Below are positions 44,572 through 56,939 of a DNA stretch of 64,000 nt, in pieces; the first letter of the stretch is position 1, and each line of letters opens with the position of its first letter. The notes beneath the pieces were generated by a model, which searched no databases, had not been told where the DNA came from, and worked only from the letters and a program-made list of their open reading frames with translations. The stretch comes from Acanthosepion esculentum (Eukaryota > Mollusca > Cephalopoda > Sepiida > Sepiidae), in assembly GCA_964036315.1 (NCBI GenBank), contig OZ038479.1:58134246-58198245 (forward strand), in the 5' to 3' direction. The position numbers and the translations under genes are program-made.

Positions 44572-46019
44572 AATGTTAAGTTTGTGGCCTTTTTACATCA
44601 TGCTATGCTATGCAGATGCTGTTTGTTTTCGGCGAATTATTGACATAAAATTTTTAAAAATTGTTTATGAAGTTTGGGGCTTTTTTCCGTCAGGGTATTT
44701 ATTATTCTCTTTTTTAGCGAAGTATTGGACATATACCGAAAAGATGCTATTGCTTTTTTTTTTTTTTTGTCAAACAAAACTCACTTTATCCTACTCAACT
44801 GTGATTGAGTTAAAATAAAACAAACTAAAATAAAAACTTAAAAGCGAAATAACAAAATCCAATAACTTCACCTTTTAGTATGTTTTTTAAAAAAATATTA
44901 TTTTTGAATCTCTTCAAAATGACATGATGAAATTTTAGCTGAATTTATTTTCATTTTGCCAACATTCCAACGAGAATAAAAAGTAAAAAAAGCAATTAAT
45001 TAAAACTAAAGAACTGCAAGTCAGTAAATAAATAACGATTTCTTTATCAAAAATCAAAATTATTTGTATTCTTCTACTCACCTTTGAAAGCTAAAGAAAG
45101 AGTAAAAGCGAAACGGGATGATTTCTTTGTGCTCAAATAATTTTGTAGGGATTTTCTCTGTCAACCTACTCAATTTTTGTATTGTTCGTTCAGTTCATAT
45201 AATATTGAAGTTGAATGACAAAAACAAAAGAATTAAGAAACGGAAAAAAACACGATACAAACAGTAAATTACTTCATAGAAAATATTTTGCACGATTGTG
45301 TAAGGCAAAATAATTAGACGGTGTTAGTAAAGATTTGGTTCCTTGTGTTTATAAGATTATGAGGTTTCTTGGCATATGCGGAGGTGCTATTCAGAAGTCA
45401 ATGTAAGACGTTTCTTCGGGGTCACCGACACTGCCGGTGCCCCCCCACCACCCGAAGTATATGATACTGTGTGTTCTTTTTTTATGATTTCAGACCATAT
45501 TCCTGATATATTCACTTTCAATATCATTATTATCATTTTAACGCTTTCAGTCATTTAGCTTTATAAAAATGTAGTAAAAAGTAGGAATATTCAAATCATA
45601 CTACAGTAAAGAGAGTGGATATGATCAGAAAAAAATTATCAAAATTTGAAAAAAAACAAAAAAAAACGATTCACTTTAAATTTAATTAACTAATGAATGA
45701 ATCATGAAAATTTCAAATTTGATAATTCTCTGATATTTGGTACATTTTAAAAATTGTTGATATCTTTTTCTTTTTCAATTTTTTGCATACAGTTGTGAGC
45801 CATTTTGATTATACAGATTAAAATATTATTTTAATAACACGGATTTTTAATGTATGTTATATTTTAGCACAAAATACATCTGGCTTTTTTTGTCTTGTTT
45901 TTTATTCAACATTCTGTTTTTCTTTTCCTAAGTGATAAATAAGTTCTGACACCGAAGACTATTCAAAATAACAATAAAATGAAACGTGGAGATAACGGCG
46001 GTTCAAGTGAACAAAGATA
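44572..46019. repeat. AT-rich interspersed repeat, distal block
   Basis: Same distal-block phrases as 8080-9119 and 20461-21980 (GACATGATGAAATTTTAGCTG, TTTGTATTGTTCGTTCAGTTCATA, GTCACCGACACTGCCGGTGCCC). No coding frame supported. Confidence 0.5.
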
Positions 46020-47330
46020 TTAATAAAAAAGTATATGTATTTTTCTTTCTCCCAGTTAGTGTTATATTTCGTATTTGGGTTTATTAATTTATCTTGGACA
46101 CACGTGTTAGTACAATGTTTATTCTGCCATTTTGGCTTCTACTGATAAAACAAACCCTCAACTTTCAATAGCTCATGCTATACGAAAATTTTCTTTTCTT
46201 TCAGAAAATCAAACCTGCTGCAACAGTATTTCCTCTATTGCCCAAATTAATAACGAAAAATAAAGAACAAATAAATGCAAATCAGATTCAATTACAAAGA
46301 AAAAATATTTATTTCTAACCAGCTAAATAAGGGTTCTTGCAAAAATTCGTCCCTTTTTTTCTGAGAATAGGACTACCTATTCCCTGACTAACACAATGTA
46401 AAAAAAAACGTAGCAGAAAACAAACTTAAAAATTACAATGCACAAAAAAAAAATTGCGCCCACATGCTGTGTCAATGATAACAATAAAAAAGGGGGAAGA
46501 GCCTTAGCTCTACAGTACACTTTCAGTCCTTTCAAGGTTCAAAAGTTTTTATCTTTTTTCTTGTGTAGACAAAGTTCTCTTTTTGGTGACCAAACTAACT
46601 TCTTTCTTCACTTATTTTCCCCCCGTCCGCCTGGAAATTACGCCTTTCTTTTACGGCCGCTAGAAGGTGGAAATTTACTTAAACATGTGGCAAAATACTT
46701 TTTGAAAACGCACGTGTTCGCTCCTTCGTCTTCTTCTCAAACGGCTTTGTCTCCAAACTTCACTTACGGACTTCTTTTCAACTTTCTTTTCTGGGACTTC
46801 TTCAAGAGGACTTCTCAAAACTTTCTCTGAAGAGGAAACTTGCCCTCAGCAACTTGTTACCCATGCATCCTTACTTATGGGCAAACGCTGCCTGCCTTTT
46901 CAGCAGGGAGAGAGAAAACGAGCCTCTTCTCTCTAAGCTGTCTTGTTTCCAACTGCTGCTAAGGTCCCGTTACAGTTCTCCCTTCCCTTTCAAAGGGGCC
47001 AATTTACCTTTGAACCGTCCAATCACAGTCCATTAAAAAATATCAGCAGGTTCTTAGGGCCAGTAACACAGTGAGTGTCTTTTGTTCTCCCTTGACCTAA
47101 AAATTTTCAAACCCTCTTATCAAATGAAAAATTACCTTCATTTACAATTTCTCTTCCAATCAGGCTCCGGATTATAATCTGGGTGATTTTCTGAATCATA
47201 GTCCTCACCTTCATATTTTTTTTAAGTATTTGTTTATTCCGCCATTTTGGTTTCTACTGATGAGATAATTAAAGGGACACAACTCTCTAACTTTCAGTAG
47301 ATCATGTTACACTACCCCCCAAAAAAGTAG
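46020..47330 (-). mobile_element. GC-richer insertion with direct repeats, possible LTR element remnant
   Basis: Composition shifts away from the AT background (pyrimidine-rich plus strand at 46590-46830). Related direct repeats bound it: ATTCTGCCATTTTGGCTTCTACTGAT (46121) and ATTCCGCCATTTTGGTTTCTACTGAT (47236), each followed by an AACTTTCA(A/G)TAG phrase. On the minus strand GGGGGGTAG precedes TGTAACATGATC at about 47310, resembling a polypurine tract and LTR start. No protein domain is recognised, so the assignment is tentative. Confidence 0.35.
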
Positions 47331-47839
47331 GAGCCTCCAAAATTTCAACAAAGTGGATATTTAGTAACATGGGGTTAAAATGAACAGTTTATTTACTGCC
47401 ACCAAGAAGATTAATAAAAGATGATAACGATGAGGAAGCACATGGGTGATTTTAACAAAATAAGAATTTCGGTGTTTGAAGCAGTAGTTCGTTTCAGGAA
47501 AATAAATTAGAATCCTTAAAGTTCGTAGTTTTAACATATTGTCAAGAAGAGATTTCTATTCACCAAATTAAATAATCTAACACAAAATAACATTCAAAAA
47601 TGTTTAAGACAAAAATGTCAGTTCCTTGTTCCCAGAAGTGATAAACGGTTTACAATACATACGTTCAAAAGTAGATAAAGGGACAAAGATATATTTTACA
47701 TGTACTGATAAAATTTTATGTCTCTTAAAATAAAATATACAATATTTAAAGTATTCACAAGTTGCTATCAGAAAACTGTTGTGTTGAAAGTCTAAATACT
47801 TTAGCATAAGATAGAGAGAAGAGAGTCCTTGTAAATGAG
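47331..47839. other. intergenic, nothing recognised
   Basis: Moderately AT-rich, with no supported frame, repeat or structure. Confidence 0.4.
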
Positions 47840-48118
47840 TATATATATATATGTATGTATCTACTATGTATGTATCTCTATATGTATGTATGTATGTATC
47901 TACTATGTGTGTATTTCTATATGTATGTATCTACTATATATGTATCTCTATATGTATTTCTATATGTATGTATATATGTATGTATATATATATATCTATT
48001 ATGTATTTATCTCTATGTGTATGTATCTACTACGTGTGTATCTCTATATGTATCTAGTATGTATGTATCTCTATGTATGTACTTGTACTATGTATATATG
48101 TATGTATCTTATTGATAG
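47840..48118. repeat. GTAT-based minisatellite
   Basis: Irregular tandem array of TATGTATGTATC-TACTATGTATGTATCTC-type units about 15-35 bp long, with TACTATGT and TCTCTATATG as recurring spacers. All three forward frames stay open because the unit lacks stops in several phases. The Met/Tyr/Ile-rich frames here are artefacts of the repeat. Confidence 0.85.
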
Positions 48119-48159
48119 TAGTTATTTTTTTGACTCTCTGATATTTTTAGGTGTCCTGA

Positions 48160-48880
48160 TAATGTAAGGCATGGGAGAATGGACAAAATTATTTCATCAC
48201 CTCTCTTGGTTTCTTAGCCTAATCGTCTCTCTCCGTTTCTTTTATAGTTTTCTGAGACAAAGGAATTAATTTCAGAGTTGTCTCTTGATTTCTGATTGGT
48301 TCGCAGGTGTGACTCTTGACAATCCTGTGAACTGAAAGAAAAACCATCCACGTGACTTCAGACATTCTTCTCTGATTAATTTGTTTCCTCATTTTATAAC
48401 AAAAAGAATTTGTGTGTAGGCTCACTACTTTCTTTTCTTCTTCTTGAAAAAATTCTACATGGGTTCACGAATTCATTTCTTTCTTCTTCCTCAGTCCTTT
48501 GAATTTGAAGAAAGTGGGTGAAAGGAGTTATTATTTTGCACTCACTACAGATGCATGATGAAAAAATGCACAAAAAGTAAAAACTATATTTTATTGACAA
48601 AACCTTTGTGTTAATAGTGTTATATTGCTGACGCCATTTTATATTGTGCTGATACAGGTGTATGCTGTTGAAGGATAATGTTAGTAACGAGTTAATGACA
48701 ACATAAAGAGAAGAGAGACATAGGTCTGAACTCAACAAGATTTTATTAAACACTGCCGAAGAAGTAGTTTTACTACTACAGTATAACACGTGATTATGTG
48801 GTGGGAGGTTGCAGGCAATGGTGATAGTGGGAGTGATCACAATCAAGGGGAAGTAACTCGATGTATACAACAAATAGGAT
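48160..48880 (-). other. possible LTR fragment, no gene
   Basis: On the minus strand the stretch 48880-48600 has LTR-like features (GGCAGTGTTTAATAAAATC polyadenylation-type signal, CACAATATAAAATGGCGTCAGC). No partner LTR or pol was found. A 159-codon minus-strand frame at 48394-48873 has no recognisable domain. Confidence 0.3.
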
Positions 48881-49024
48881 GAAAGATCAGAAAATTTTTA
48901 GATGTGAAAATTATTTTTTTTTTCACATGACTTTAGAATTTCAGTTTTTATGTTTCTGACTAGTCCTGTATATATCGTCTCTTCATTTAACTTAAATTTA
49001 ATATAAATATGTCTCCATTAACCA

Positions 49025-49068
49025 TGTCCTGAAGAAGGTCTATTTGACCGAAACGTCTGACGTCGACA
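49025..49068 (+). ncRNA. hammerhead ribozyme motif, Penelope-like element type
   Basis: Stem I TGTC/GACA (49025-49028 with 49065-49068); core CTGAAGA (49029-49035); stem II GGTC-TATTT-GACC (49037-49049); GAAA (49050-49053); a very short stem III CG(T)...(A)CG (49054-49062); then TC with the predicted cleavage after C49064. The short stem III and GAAACGTC phrase are typical of hammerheads in Penelope-like retroelements. One A (49036) lies unpaired between the core and stem II, which may weaken activity. No reverse transcriptase is nearby; a (CA)n(TA)n tract follows about 110 bp downstream. Confidence 0.7.
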
Positions 49069-49179
49069 GAAAAACAAGAAACAAAAACAAAATAAAATAC
49101 TGTAAACTCACATATTCGGATTTTGCTTTGTCTTTTCCACATTTTCATCATACCGGCGGATCTACATCCACGTATTTGC

Positions 49180-49181
<2 letters not shown>

Positions 49182-49272
<91 letters not shown>
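49182..49272. repeat. (AC)n(AT)n compound microsatellite
   Basis: About 19 AC units followed by about 26 TA units. It lies just 3' of the hammerhead-bearing remnant, a common position for microsatellites at retroelement tails. Confidence 0.95.
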
Positions 49273-49276
<4 letters not shown>

Positions 49277-49894
49277 TTTATTCGAAAATTATAACATAAA
49301 TCTGTTATAAGATCACTACAAAAATAGTCATTTTGTTTCAACACTTCTGGTGTCCTATCATGTGATGGTGTTGAATGTAACATAAAGGGATTAAAAGGTT
49401 CAAATCAATTAAACTCCCTTCTGTAGGAGAAATGCTGTTACAAAAGCTGGAATGACCAATCAAAATATAAGTATAGGAGAATTCAAAAAACTTGACGACG
49501 AACTTTGGTTATAATAATTATATTATTTAAAGGTTTAATGTTAGGGTTAGACTAAAATAGAATTCATTCGAACTAATTATTAAATTATACTATAAAATTC
49601 AAAATTACCAATTTTTCATCTTAAATTTAATCTATATTAATTATAAATTTATTTAAAGAAGTAACTGAGGAAAAAATACATATGTTTTGTTATCTATTTA
49701 GTTTTTAATGCGATTAAGTTGGAATAAACATTAAGATCCAATGTTGCTCTGGACTCCATTAAAACTTAGATACATTTGAAGTGAATATATGGGCAAGGGA
49801 GCGGGAAATCTTGCAAAAGAAAATGCATACACAATCAGATTATAATACACAAACACGCAGACATTTAAGTGTAACGTCAATCGACATCTCCAGT
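49273..49894. other. intergenic, nothing recognised
   Basis: AT-rich, no supported gene or element. Confidence 0.4.
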
Positions 49895-50063
49895 TGCCTT
49901 GATCTATCCACTTCCCTTCTCCACATCCTTTCCCCTTTCATTCCTATCTGCTCTCACTCCAAATCTTCTGCAACCCCCTTGCCTTGATCGATCCACTATC
50001 TTTCTCCACATCCTCTCCTTTACCACTCCTATCTGCTCTTCCTCCAAACCTTCTGTAACCCCT
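49895..50063. repeat. 85-bp pyrimidine-rich tandem duplication
   Basis: TTGCCTTGATCTATCCACTT... at 49894 is repeated from 49979 as TTGCCTTGATCGATCCACTA.... The two units match along their length (CTCCACATCCT, CCTATCTGCTC, CTCCAAA.CTTCTG.AACCCC) with scattered changes. Confidence 0.85.
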
Positions 50064-50235
50064 TGCATGCTAGTGGCTTCCAGCCTTGCTTGGGGTGAAA
50101 AGCTTAAAAAAAAAAGAAGACATATTTAGATATATACATACGCAAATAAGCAACAAGACAGGAAATATGTCCACGACCATTAAAAAAAAGAAAGACGACG
50201 ACATAAACATACAATGAAAGGCACATATAAGTGAT

Positions 50236-50282
50236 TATACATACATACATACATACATACATACATACATACATACATACAT
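50236..50282. repeat. (CATA)n microsatellite
   Basis: About 11 perfect CATA units. Confidence 0.95.
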
Positions 50283-50690
50283 TGATAAAGTACATACACC
50301 CACCAAGAAATATTCAAATTTCAAAGTGTTAGTAAACGGATTTTAACATACTATCAAAATATAACTTATACGGGCAAAGGTATATAGATAAAAATGCTTA
50401 AATAGATAAAGTTTAATATGGGTAGAATTGAAAAACAAATATTGTTCAATGAATAACATAGGAAAAAAGGACACTATAATAAACAGAAATGGATAGAAAA
50501 ATAAATATACATGCATAAAAATAACACCATCTAATATATATAAAAGAAAACTCCTAAATACATAAATATATATAAATATCTCGTATATACTTATATACGT
50601 ATTAGTACACATACATCATACACATTGTATGAAACCATTGGGGTTTAGTACTATGTCTCTCCTCCTAAAATTGTACATATAAATTTCCAG
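50283..50690. other. intergenic, nothing recognised
   Basis: AT-rich with ATATATAAA-type runs. No supported gene. Confidence 0.4.
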
Positions 50691-51210
50691 TTAGTAATTT
50701 CATTGAGCAATTGAGGCATTTCACACCTGAAATCTCCAGAATCACCACCCCCAACATAACTGACCTAAATCCCTGTACAGTTTTTTTCTTTCTTTCGGTA
50801 TGTTGATTTTAATACACAATGTGTTTGAAGATCAAAATCAATGCCCAAAATACTACATTTTTGTTACTTCTACAAAATTTCATAAAAGCATATGGAATAA
50901 AAAATGATATTCTTAAATTATTGGTTACATAAGATTATGATAAATCTAAGAACAAAATAAGAATAAAAGCATTACTACGATGCCAATGAATAATTAAGAA
51001 TGAACCCACAGTGAACAAAATCAATTAATATTACCAATTCAATAACTCTTTACCAATTTTCATCATGTTTTTGTTAGTCATAACTCAATTATTTTAATAC
51101 ATTTTCTTAAAATTAAGAATAATTTTATAAATATCACTTAGATATATGTTGTCATCAAATATCTAAGAAAATAATCAAAAAGTAAAATCAATGAATTAAA
51201 CACAAAAGTA
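50691..51210. other. duplicated block shared with 22800-23280
   Basis: ACACCTGAAATCTCCAGAAT, CTACAAAATTTCATAAAAGCA, GATGCCAATGAATAATTAAGAA and CAATTATTTTAATACATTTTCTT run collinear with 22796-23160. Part of the large-scale duplication around the finger loci. Confidence 0.6.
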
Positions 51211-51299
51211 AAATAAAAAGAATCTGATGTATAAAAATTAAATTTTTCATTTCACTAAATTTAATAAAAGCATATGAAATAAGAAAATGTTTTCAATTA

Positions 51300-51361
51300 A
51301 AATTCTTTAATCTTATATAACCAAATAGTTTACTATTTGGTTATATAAGATTAAAGAATTT
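51300..51361. repeat. perfect 62-bp hairpin
   Basis: Two 30-bp arms (AAATTCTTTAATC... to ...CCAAATAGT and their exact inverse) with a TT loop. A perfect arm match in otherwise decayed DNA suggests a recent event or replication-templated repair. Confidence 0.95.
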
Positions 51362-52856
51362 ATTTTAAAAGATGAAGGACAATTTCTGGATTATTGGACT
51401 GCAGGTAATGGATGTCATTATAAAGTCTTTGTTTTTAACCACAGAGCCAACAGGCTACTGTGCATAAATAAACATTATTTTCATTAATTTGTAAGAAAAA
51501 TGTAAAAAAGTAAACATTAACTTAAGAAAATCCTGTTAACCACTAAATTTATAAAATAGGTTTGAAAGAGAATGTTTATGAAAATAACATCCAAAAGTGA
51601 CTGATCAATCAGATGAAAATTACCAACTGGACAGCCTTACTAAATATAAAGGCCATTTTTTGGATTATTAGACTGTGGGTATTCCATATTTCTTTATATT
51701 TATTTAAAGTCATGGATGTCATTACAAAGTCTGTTTTTAACCTCTAACCCAACAGTCTACTGTGCATAAATAAATATTATTTTCATAATTTTTTTAAGTA
51801 AAAAGTAAACAAAATTACAAAATCCTGTTAATCCATAAATTTATAAAATGGGTTTGAAACACAACATTTATGAAAATAACATCCAAAACAGACTGATGTT
51901 TGAATCAATCAGATGAAAATTATCAACTAGACAGCCTTCATTACAAAAAAACAAAAGAAGAGTCCATGGCCTAAATGTAAAAACATATACAAAATAGAAG
52001 GAGGGAACAGAGTTCAAATGCTGGCTGAGATAATTTGTGTTAACGTTACAAAAATGTCTCAAATGATTTAGCATGTTTCATTAAAAGACCCTGTAAAGGA
52101 ATGTTCCTAATATTTTACATGTATAAAATAAAAAAAAATCCATATTTACCCGATTCACAAATATAAGACAATTTCATTCATGTAAAAAAATACTTCCACA
52201 ATTTTTCTGTTTGCATGTGCATGCCTAGATTTGTGACTGACTTCCATGAAATTAAAATATCACTTATTCTGGTGATATCTTCATAATCAAAATGAGTTTT
52301 CTTTTAAAATCCATACCATCAGCAAAATGTCATCCCCAGGTATGTGTTTGTATGTGTTAGATCATAGATGGCAACTCAACAAATATAGAAGGGCTTATTT
52401 TCCGTGAAGACAGGAAAAGGGAATGGCCTAATTGAAATGGAAATCACAATTTTGAAATGGAAATTTTTTTCTAACAGATTTGCCAACTGCCATTTTAATT
52501 TGCTACTATGTTTGCTTTTTGTAACTTACTCGTTTGACAAACACCAAAGTATAAAGTCTGTAATGTTTTAATACATACCCCTTATCAACTGTCTCCCTAC
52601 AGGTTACAGCATTTAAAAACCAACGTTTACAAGGTTTGCATGATTTAATAAAAAGAAAGATAAAGGTTTTGGTTAGTGGTTTGGAGATTTACAAATTCTG
52701 ATATGAATATGATTTTTTTCTGTGTTTACATGCAGCTCAAAAATGTTGAGATTTCTGAAAATTAAAATTTAACAAGAACAGTGATTGAGATTTGCACATG
52801 AAGCAGTATATTTGACATTTCTTCAGATATCTAAAAAGATTTCCGTACATGTTTTC
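51362..52856. other. downstream flank of zinc-finger locus 4, partly tandemly duplicated
   Basis: 51370-51600 and 51650-51900 are two diverged copies of one unit (GGATTATT.GACTG, ATGGATGTCATTA.AAAGTCT, CTACTGTGCATAAATAAA, AATAACATCCAAAA). 51960-52150 matches the downstream blocks of other loci. 52200-52856 contains decayed flank and finger traces. No gene. Confidence 0.5.
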
Positions 52857-53436
<580 letters not shown>

Positions 53437-54132
53437 TTACTCTCCAGAGTGTTTTCGCATATGCTGCTTCAAAGCTGCCACCTGTGAAAATGTAGATGCA
53501 CAAACTTCACAAGAATATGGCTTCTCTCCAGTATGTATGCGCATATGGCACTTCAAATTTGCCTTTTGTGAAAATTCAGATCTGCAAAGTTCACAACGAT
53601 ATGGTTTCTCTCCAGTGTGTGTACGCATATGGGACACCAAATGAGGCTTCTTTGAAAATGCAAATCCACAAACCTCACAAGAATATGGTTTCTCTCCAGT
53701 GTGCAATCGCATATGGCACTTCAAAGATGCTGTCTGGGAAAAGGCAGATCCACAAAATTCACAAGAATATGGTTTCTCTCCAGTGTGTGTTCGCATATGG
53801 AGCTTCAAATGTGACTTGCTTGAAAATGTAGATGCACAAACTTCACAAGAATATGGCTTCTCACCAGTGTGTGTGCGGATATGGCACTTCAAATTTGCCT
53901 TTTGTGAAAATGCAGATCCACAAAGTTCACAAGAATATGGTTTCTCTCCAGTGTGTGTTCGCATATGGCACTGTAAAGATGACTTCTGTGGAAAGGCTGA
54001 TCCACAAACTTCACAAGAATATGGTTTCTCTCCAGTGTGTGTTTGTGCATAGTGCTTTAAACTTGACTTCGTTGAAAATGAAGATCCACAGCCTTCAGAA
54101 GAGTAGGATTTATCTCTAGTGTATGTTTCCAT
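53437..54132 (-). CDS. C2H2 zinc-finger protein, 7 fingers, truncated (locus 4)
   Basis: 231 residues from ATG at 54130-54132: METYTRDK, one degenerate finger (SSEGCGSSF...HYAQTH, first Cys and first His lost), then seven complete C2H2 fingers with TGEKPY linkers, ending HSGE-stop. The start aligns with MEKHT of locus 2 and MEKYT of locus 3. The stop is a point mutation in a linker, and decayed fingers continue for 580 bp beyond it. The ancestral protein therefore had about twice as many fingers. Fingers 3 and 7 share the variant CASTFS and fingers 2 and 6 share SQKANLKCH, suggesting block duplication inside the array. Four fingers have Cys at helix +6. It would be a nuclear DNA-binding protein if expressed. 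I found no clear splice acceptor just upstream, unlike loci 1 and 2. Confidence 0.75.
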   Translation of the reverse strand: METYTRDKSYSSEGCGSSFSTKSSLKHYAQTHTGEKPYSCEVCGSAFPQKSSLQCHMRTHTGEKPYSCELCGSAFSQKANLKCHIRTHTGEKPYSCEVCASTFSSKSHLKLHMRTHTGEKPYSCEFCGSAFSQTASLKCHMRLHTGEKPYSCEVCGFAFSKKPHLVSHMRTHTGEKPYRCELCRSEFSQKANLKCHMRIHTGEKPYSCEVCASTFSQVAALKQHMRKHSGE

Positions 54133-54589
54133 ATTGTGCTTCAAATATGAGTTCAGTGAAGTTCCCCAATAATAACAGTTTTTATTAGTATCTTGATTTT
54201 CTGTTCAGCCAAAACATCTGTGAAGAAAAAGGAATGACAATGACATATTTTAACAGATACATTTAGCTATATATTAAGGCTACTTGAGATGGACACGGGG
54301 ACACAATAATGCAGCAACTAGAAAATCAATAAATTGATCTAAATTTCCTTTTGAGCTGAAACAAGAACAGTGGTGTTTTTCTGAAATATTTTAACGTCTA
54401 ATATATTATTCCGGGAGATTTTTCTTTCCATTTGTAAACAAACTTAGTTTTCACAAATGCAAGCAGACAACAGCAGAGCGATTATGACGCAAATATTGTC
54501 AACAAAAATAAAAAAAGAACAATCATTGATGCATAAATCTTGAAATGAGGTGAAAAGAATTAAATTTAAAGGATAATAACCAAGTGAAA
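54133..54589. other. conserved upstream block of zinc-finger locus 4
   Basis: Matches the upstream blocks of loci 1-3 (AATAACAGTTTTTATTAGTATC, CATTTGTAAACAAACTTAGTTTTCACAAA, AGCAGACAACAGCAGAGCG, CTTGAAATGAGGTGAAAAG). Confidence 0.5.
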
Positions 54590-56195
54590 CTTTTTTCGTT
54601 AAGGAAGATAGAATGAAGAATCAATTTAAAATATCAAGCAATAAATTATTTCTGTTTTTTCACAAGTTGTATAAATCAGGACGGTGATTTTAATCTGGCT
54701 ATTATAAGTTTAGTATTTGTAATCAAACATTATGACTGGATATCAACACAATGAAAAAATCTTTATGCCATTAATAAGAAAATTTTGATATAAAATCAAT
54801 CTTTATCAACTCTATAGAACCAGAGATGTTACTAAAAATGATAAGATGAAAAGTTTTTTTACCTTCAAACAGTTATTATAATATGCACCAGGAAATCTTT
54901 TAGGGAAATACCTACAAAAAATAAGACTTTGGCTTTCAACATCTGATACAAATCAACTCAGAATTGGCTCTGCATAAAATTTCCAGTATTTAAAAAATGA
55001 CAAAAATTATTTGCAGAATTTTTCATTTGAATGTTTTTAAGGAAAGATGCTTCATTTGATTACACCAGTGATTTCATTTACTTATAAAATCCTAACTTTA
55101 TTGAGTTGTTTAACTTTTATCAAATTAAATGCTATAGAATCTACATAAATGGTGATTCATATAATATTGGGAAGAAATATTTATATAAATATCACCCTTA
55201 ATATTTTCGCAAAAGCACCTCATCGTAATAGTGTTTCAATATTGCAAATCATTGTTAAATCATGTTAATCGTGACTGTGCAGATAGCAGCAGAGAATTTA
55301 CCTATTGGTTTGGTTGGCTGAAGCCAAGCAGTTTTAAAATTTCTAACACGAAATAAAGGAATATAAAAAGGAAAAAAGGATTACAAAGTAGCACAGATTT
55401 AAGGAAGAGAGAACAAAGAATCAATTTCAAATATCAAGCAATAAAGCATTTTTGTTTTTTCACAAGTTGTATAAATGAAGATGGTGATTTCAATCTGGCA
55501 ATTATTAGTTTGTGGATATGAATCAAACATTACCACTGGATATCAATACAATAAAAAAAAATCTTTGTGCCATTAATAAGAAAATTTTGATATCTGCATT
55601 ACCTCCAAAAACCAAAGATGTTTTTGAAAGTGATATGAAAAACTGTTTACCTCCAAACAGTTATTATAATATACACCATAAAATCTTTTAGGGAACTGAA
55701 AAAATAAAAACATGGCTTTCAAAATCTGATACAAATCAACTAAGTATTTGTTATGCATAAAATTTGCAGTATTTAATAAATTACGAAAATGATTTTGCAA
55801 AGTTTACATTTGAAATTTTGCAAGGAAGATGCTTCATGTGATTACCTTAGTAAATTCATTTACTTATAAAATGCTAACCTAATTAAGTTTTACATATTTT
55901 AAAAATATACCTCTAGAGTAATTCTGTTTAAGTTTTATAAAATTAAATACTATAAGATTTATAGAAAGGGTAATTTATAGAATATTAGGAAGAAATGTTC
56001 ATTAAAATATCACTCTTTTCTACAAACTTAATATTTTCACAAAACACCTCATCATAAAATTGTTTTAAAATTAAAATTCAATACTAAATCATGTCAAGCA
56101 TGACTGTGCAGTAGCAGTGCTGGATTTATGTTTGCGTTGGGTTGGCTGAAGCCAAATAGCTTCAAAATTGCTTACACTGAATAAAGAAAATACTA
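54590..56195. repeat. 0.8-kb tandem duplication of the upstream block
   Basis: Two collinear units offset by about 800 bp: 54590-55390 and 55391-56195. Shared phrases include CACAAGTTGTATAAAT, CATTAATAAGAAAATTTTGATAT, CAGTTATTATAATAT, GTTGGCTGAAGCCAA and AATAAAGGAA/AATAAAGAAA. Locus 4 thus has two copies of part of its presumed intron or promoter region. Confidence 0.7.
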
Positions 56196-56939
56196 AAAAA
56201 TAGTTCATGCATTTACACATTACAATTATCAATTGCCAATTTACTAAGTATCGATGTGAAAATATTTCATTGTACTGAACAAGGTCTTTTTAATTACTGT
56301 AATATGAAAATTTATTTAAAGATAAATAAACAAGATTCTCAAAGAAATAATTGATCTGTCATTTAAAATTTCCTTTTTGATTCCTTTTAACAATGAATGT
56401 CATAAAACATCATTGTCACCTTGAAACATCATGAACATGTCAGCATAAAAACTATACCCTTAGTTTAAATTATCAAAACTCAAGGCTTCATTGAAAATTT
56501 CAACACTTATTCAACAATGAAGTGTATGAGTCAACAGCTTTAATTTAGAATTTTATGTTTGAAATTCATTTTTTATCTTCCATAGAACAGAGATAATGCA
56601 ACAATTGTAAAATTAAAAATATAGATAAATTAGTGGATAGAAGAGAGGCGAAAAAAAAACTTTTAGCAAGATTTTCTAATAAAGAAATGTTTCTAATAGA
56701 TTAATTTATTTTTAAAAAATGAGAGAAATGTGTTTTTTTTTAGTCGCACTTTTCAATATCATGTGTACTTTTTAATTTGGTGAAATGCGAAAATGAGTGA
56801 CAAAAAAAAAGGTATACATGTTTGAAAAATATCTCAAGAGTTTATTTATATAGGAAAAATATTTTTTCTTTTCAGAATAGGTTTAGACTATTATCTTTCA
56901 AACAGAAAGAAAATATAAGATGAAAGAAGGCATTTAAAA
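56196..56939. other. AT-rich intergenic, no gene recognised
   Basis: 56215-56460 resembles 41150-41440 (ATTGTACTGAACAAGGTCTTTTTAATTA), part of the locus flank duplication. Nothing else seen. Confidence 0.4.

Noticed and set aside
46438..46830. 130-codon plus-strand frame
   Set aside because: Falls in a pyrimidine-rich stretch that suppresses stops. No domain and no related copy.
47851..48167. Met/Tyr/Ile-rich frames
   Set aside because: Products of the GTAT minisatellite.
48394..48873. 159-codon minus-strand frame
   Set aside because: No domain, low-complexity ends, overlaps an LTR-like region. Open length alone is not convincing.
50236..50282. Possible CRISPR-like or regularly spaced repeat
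   Set aside because: Simple (CATA)n microsatellite without spacers. Nothing else in the window has repeat-spacer structure.
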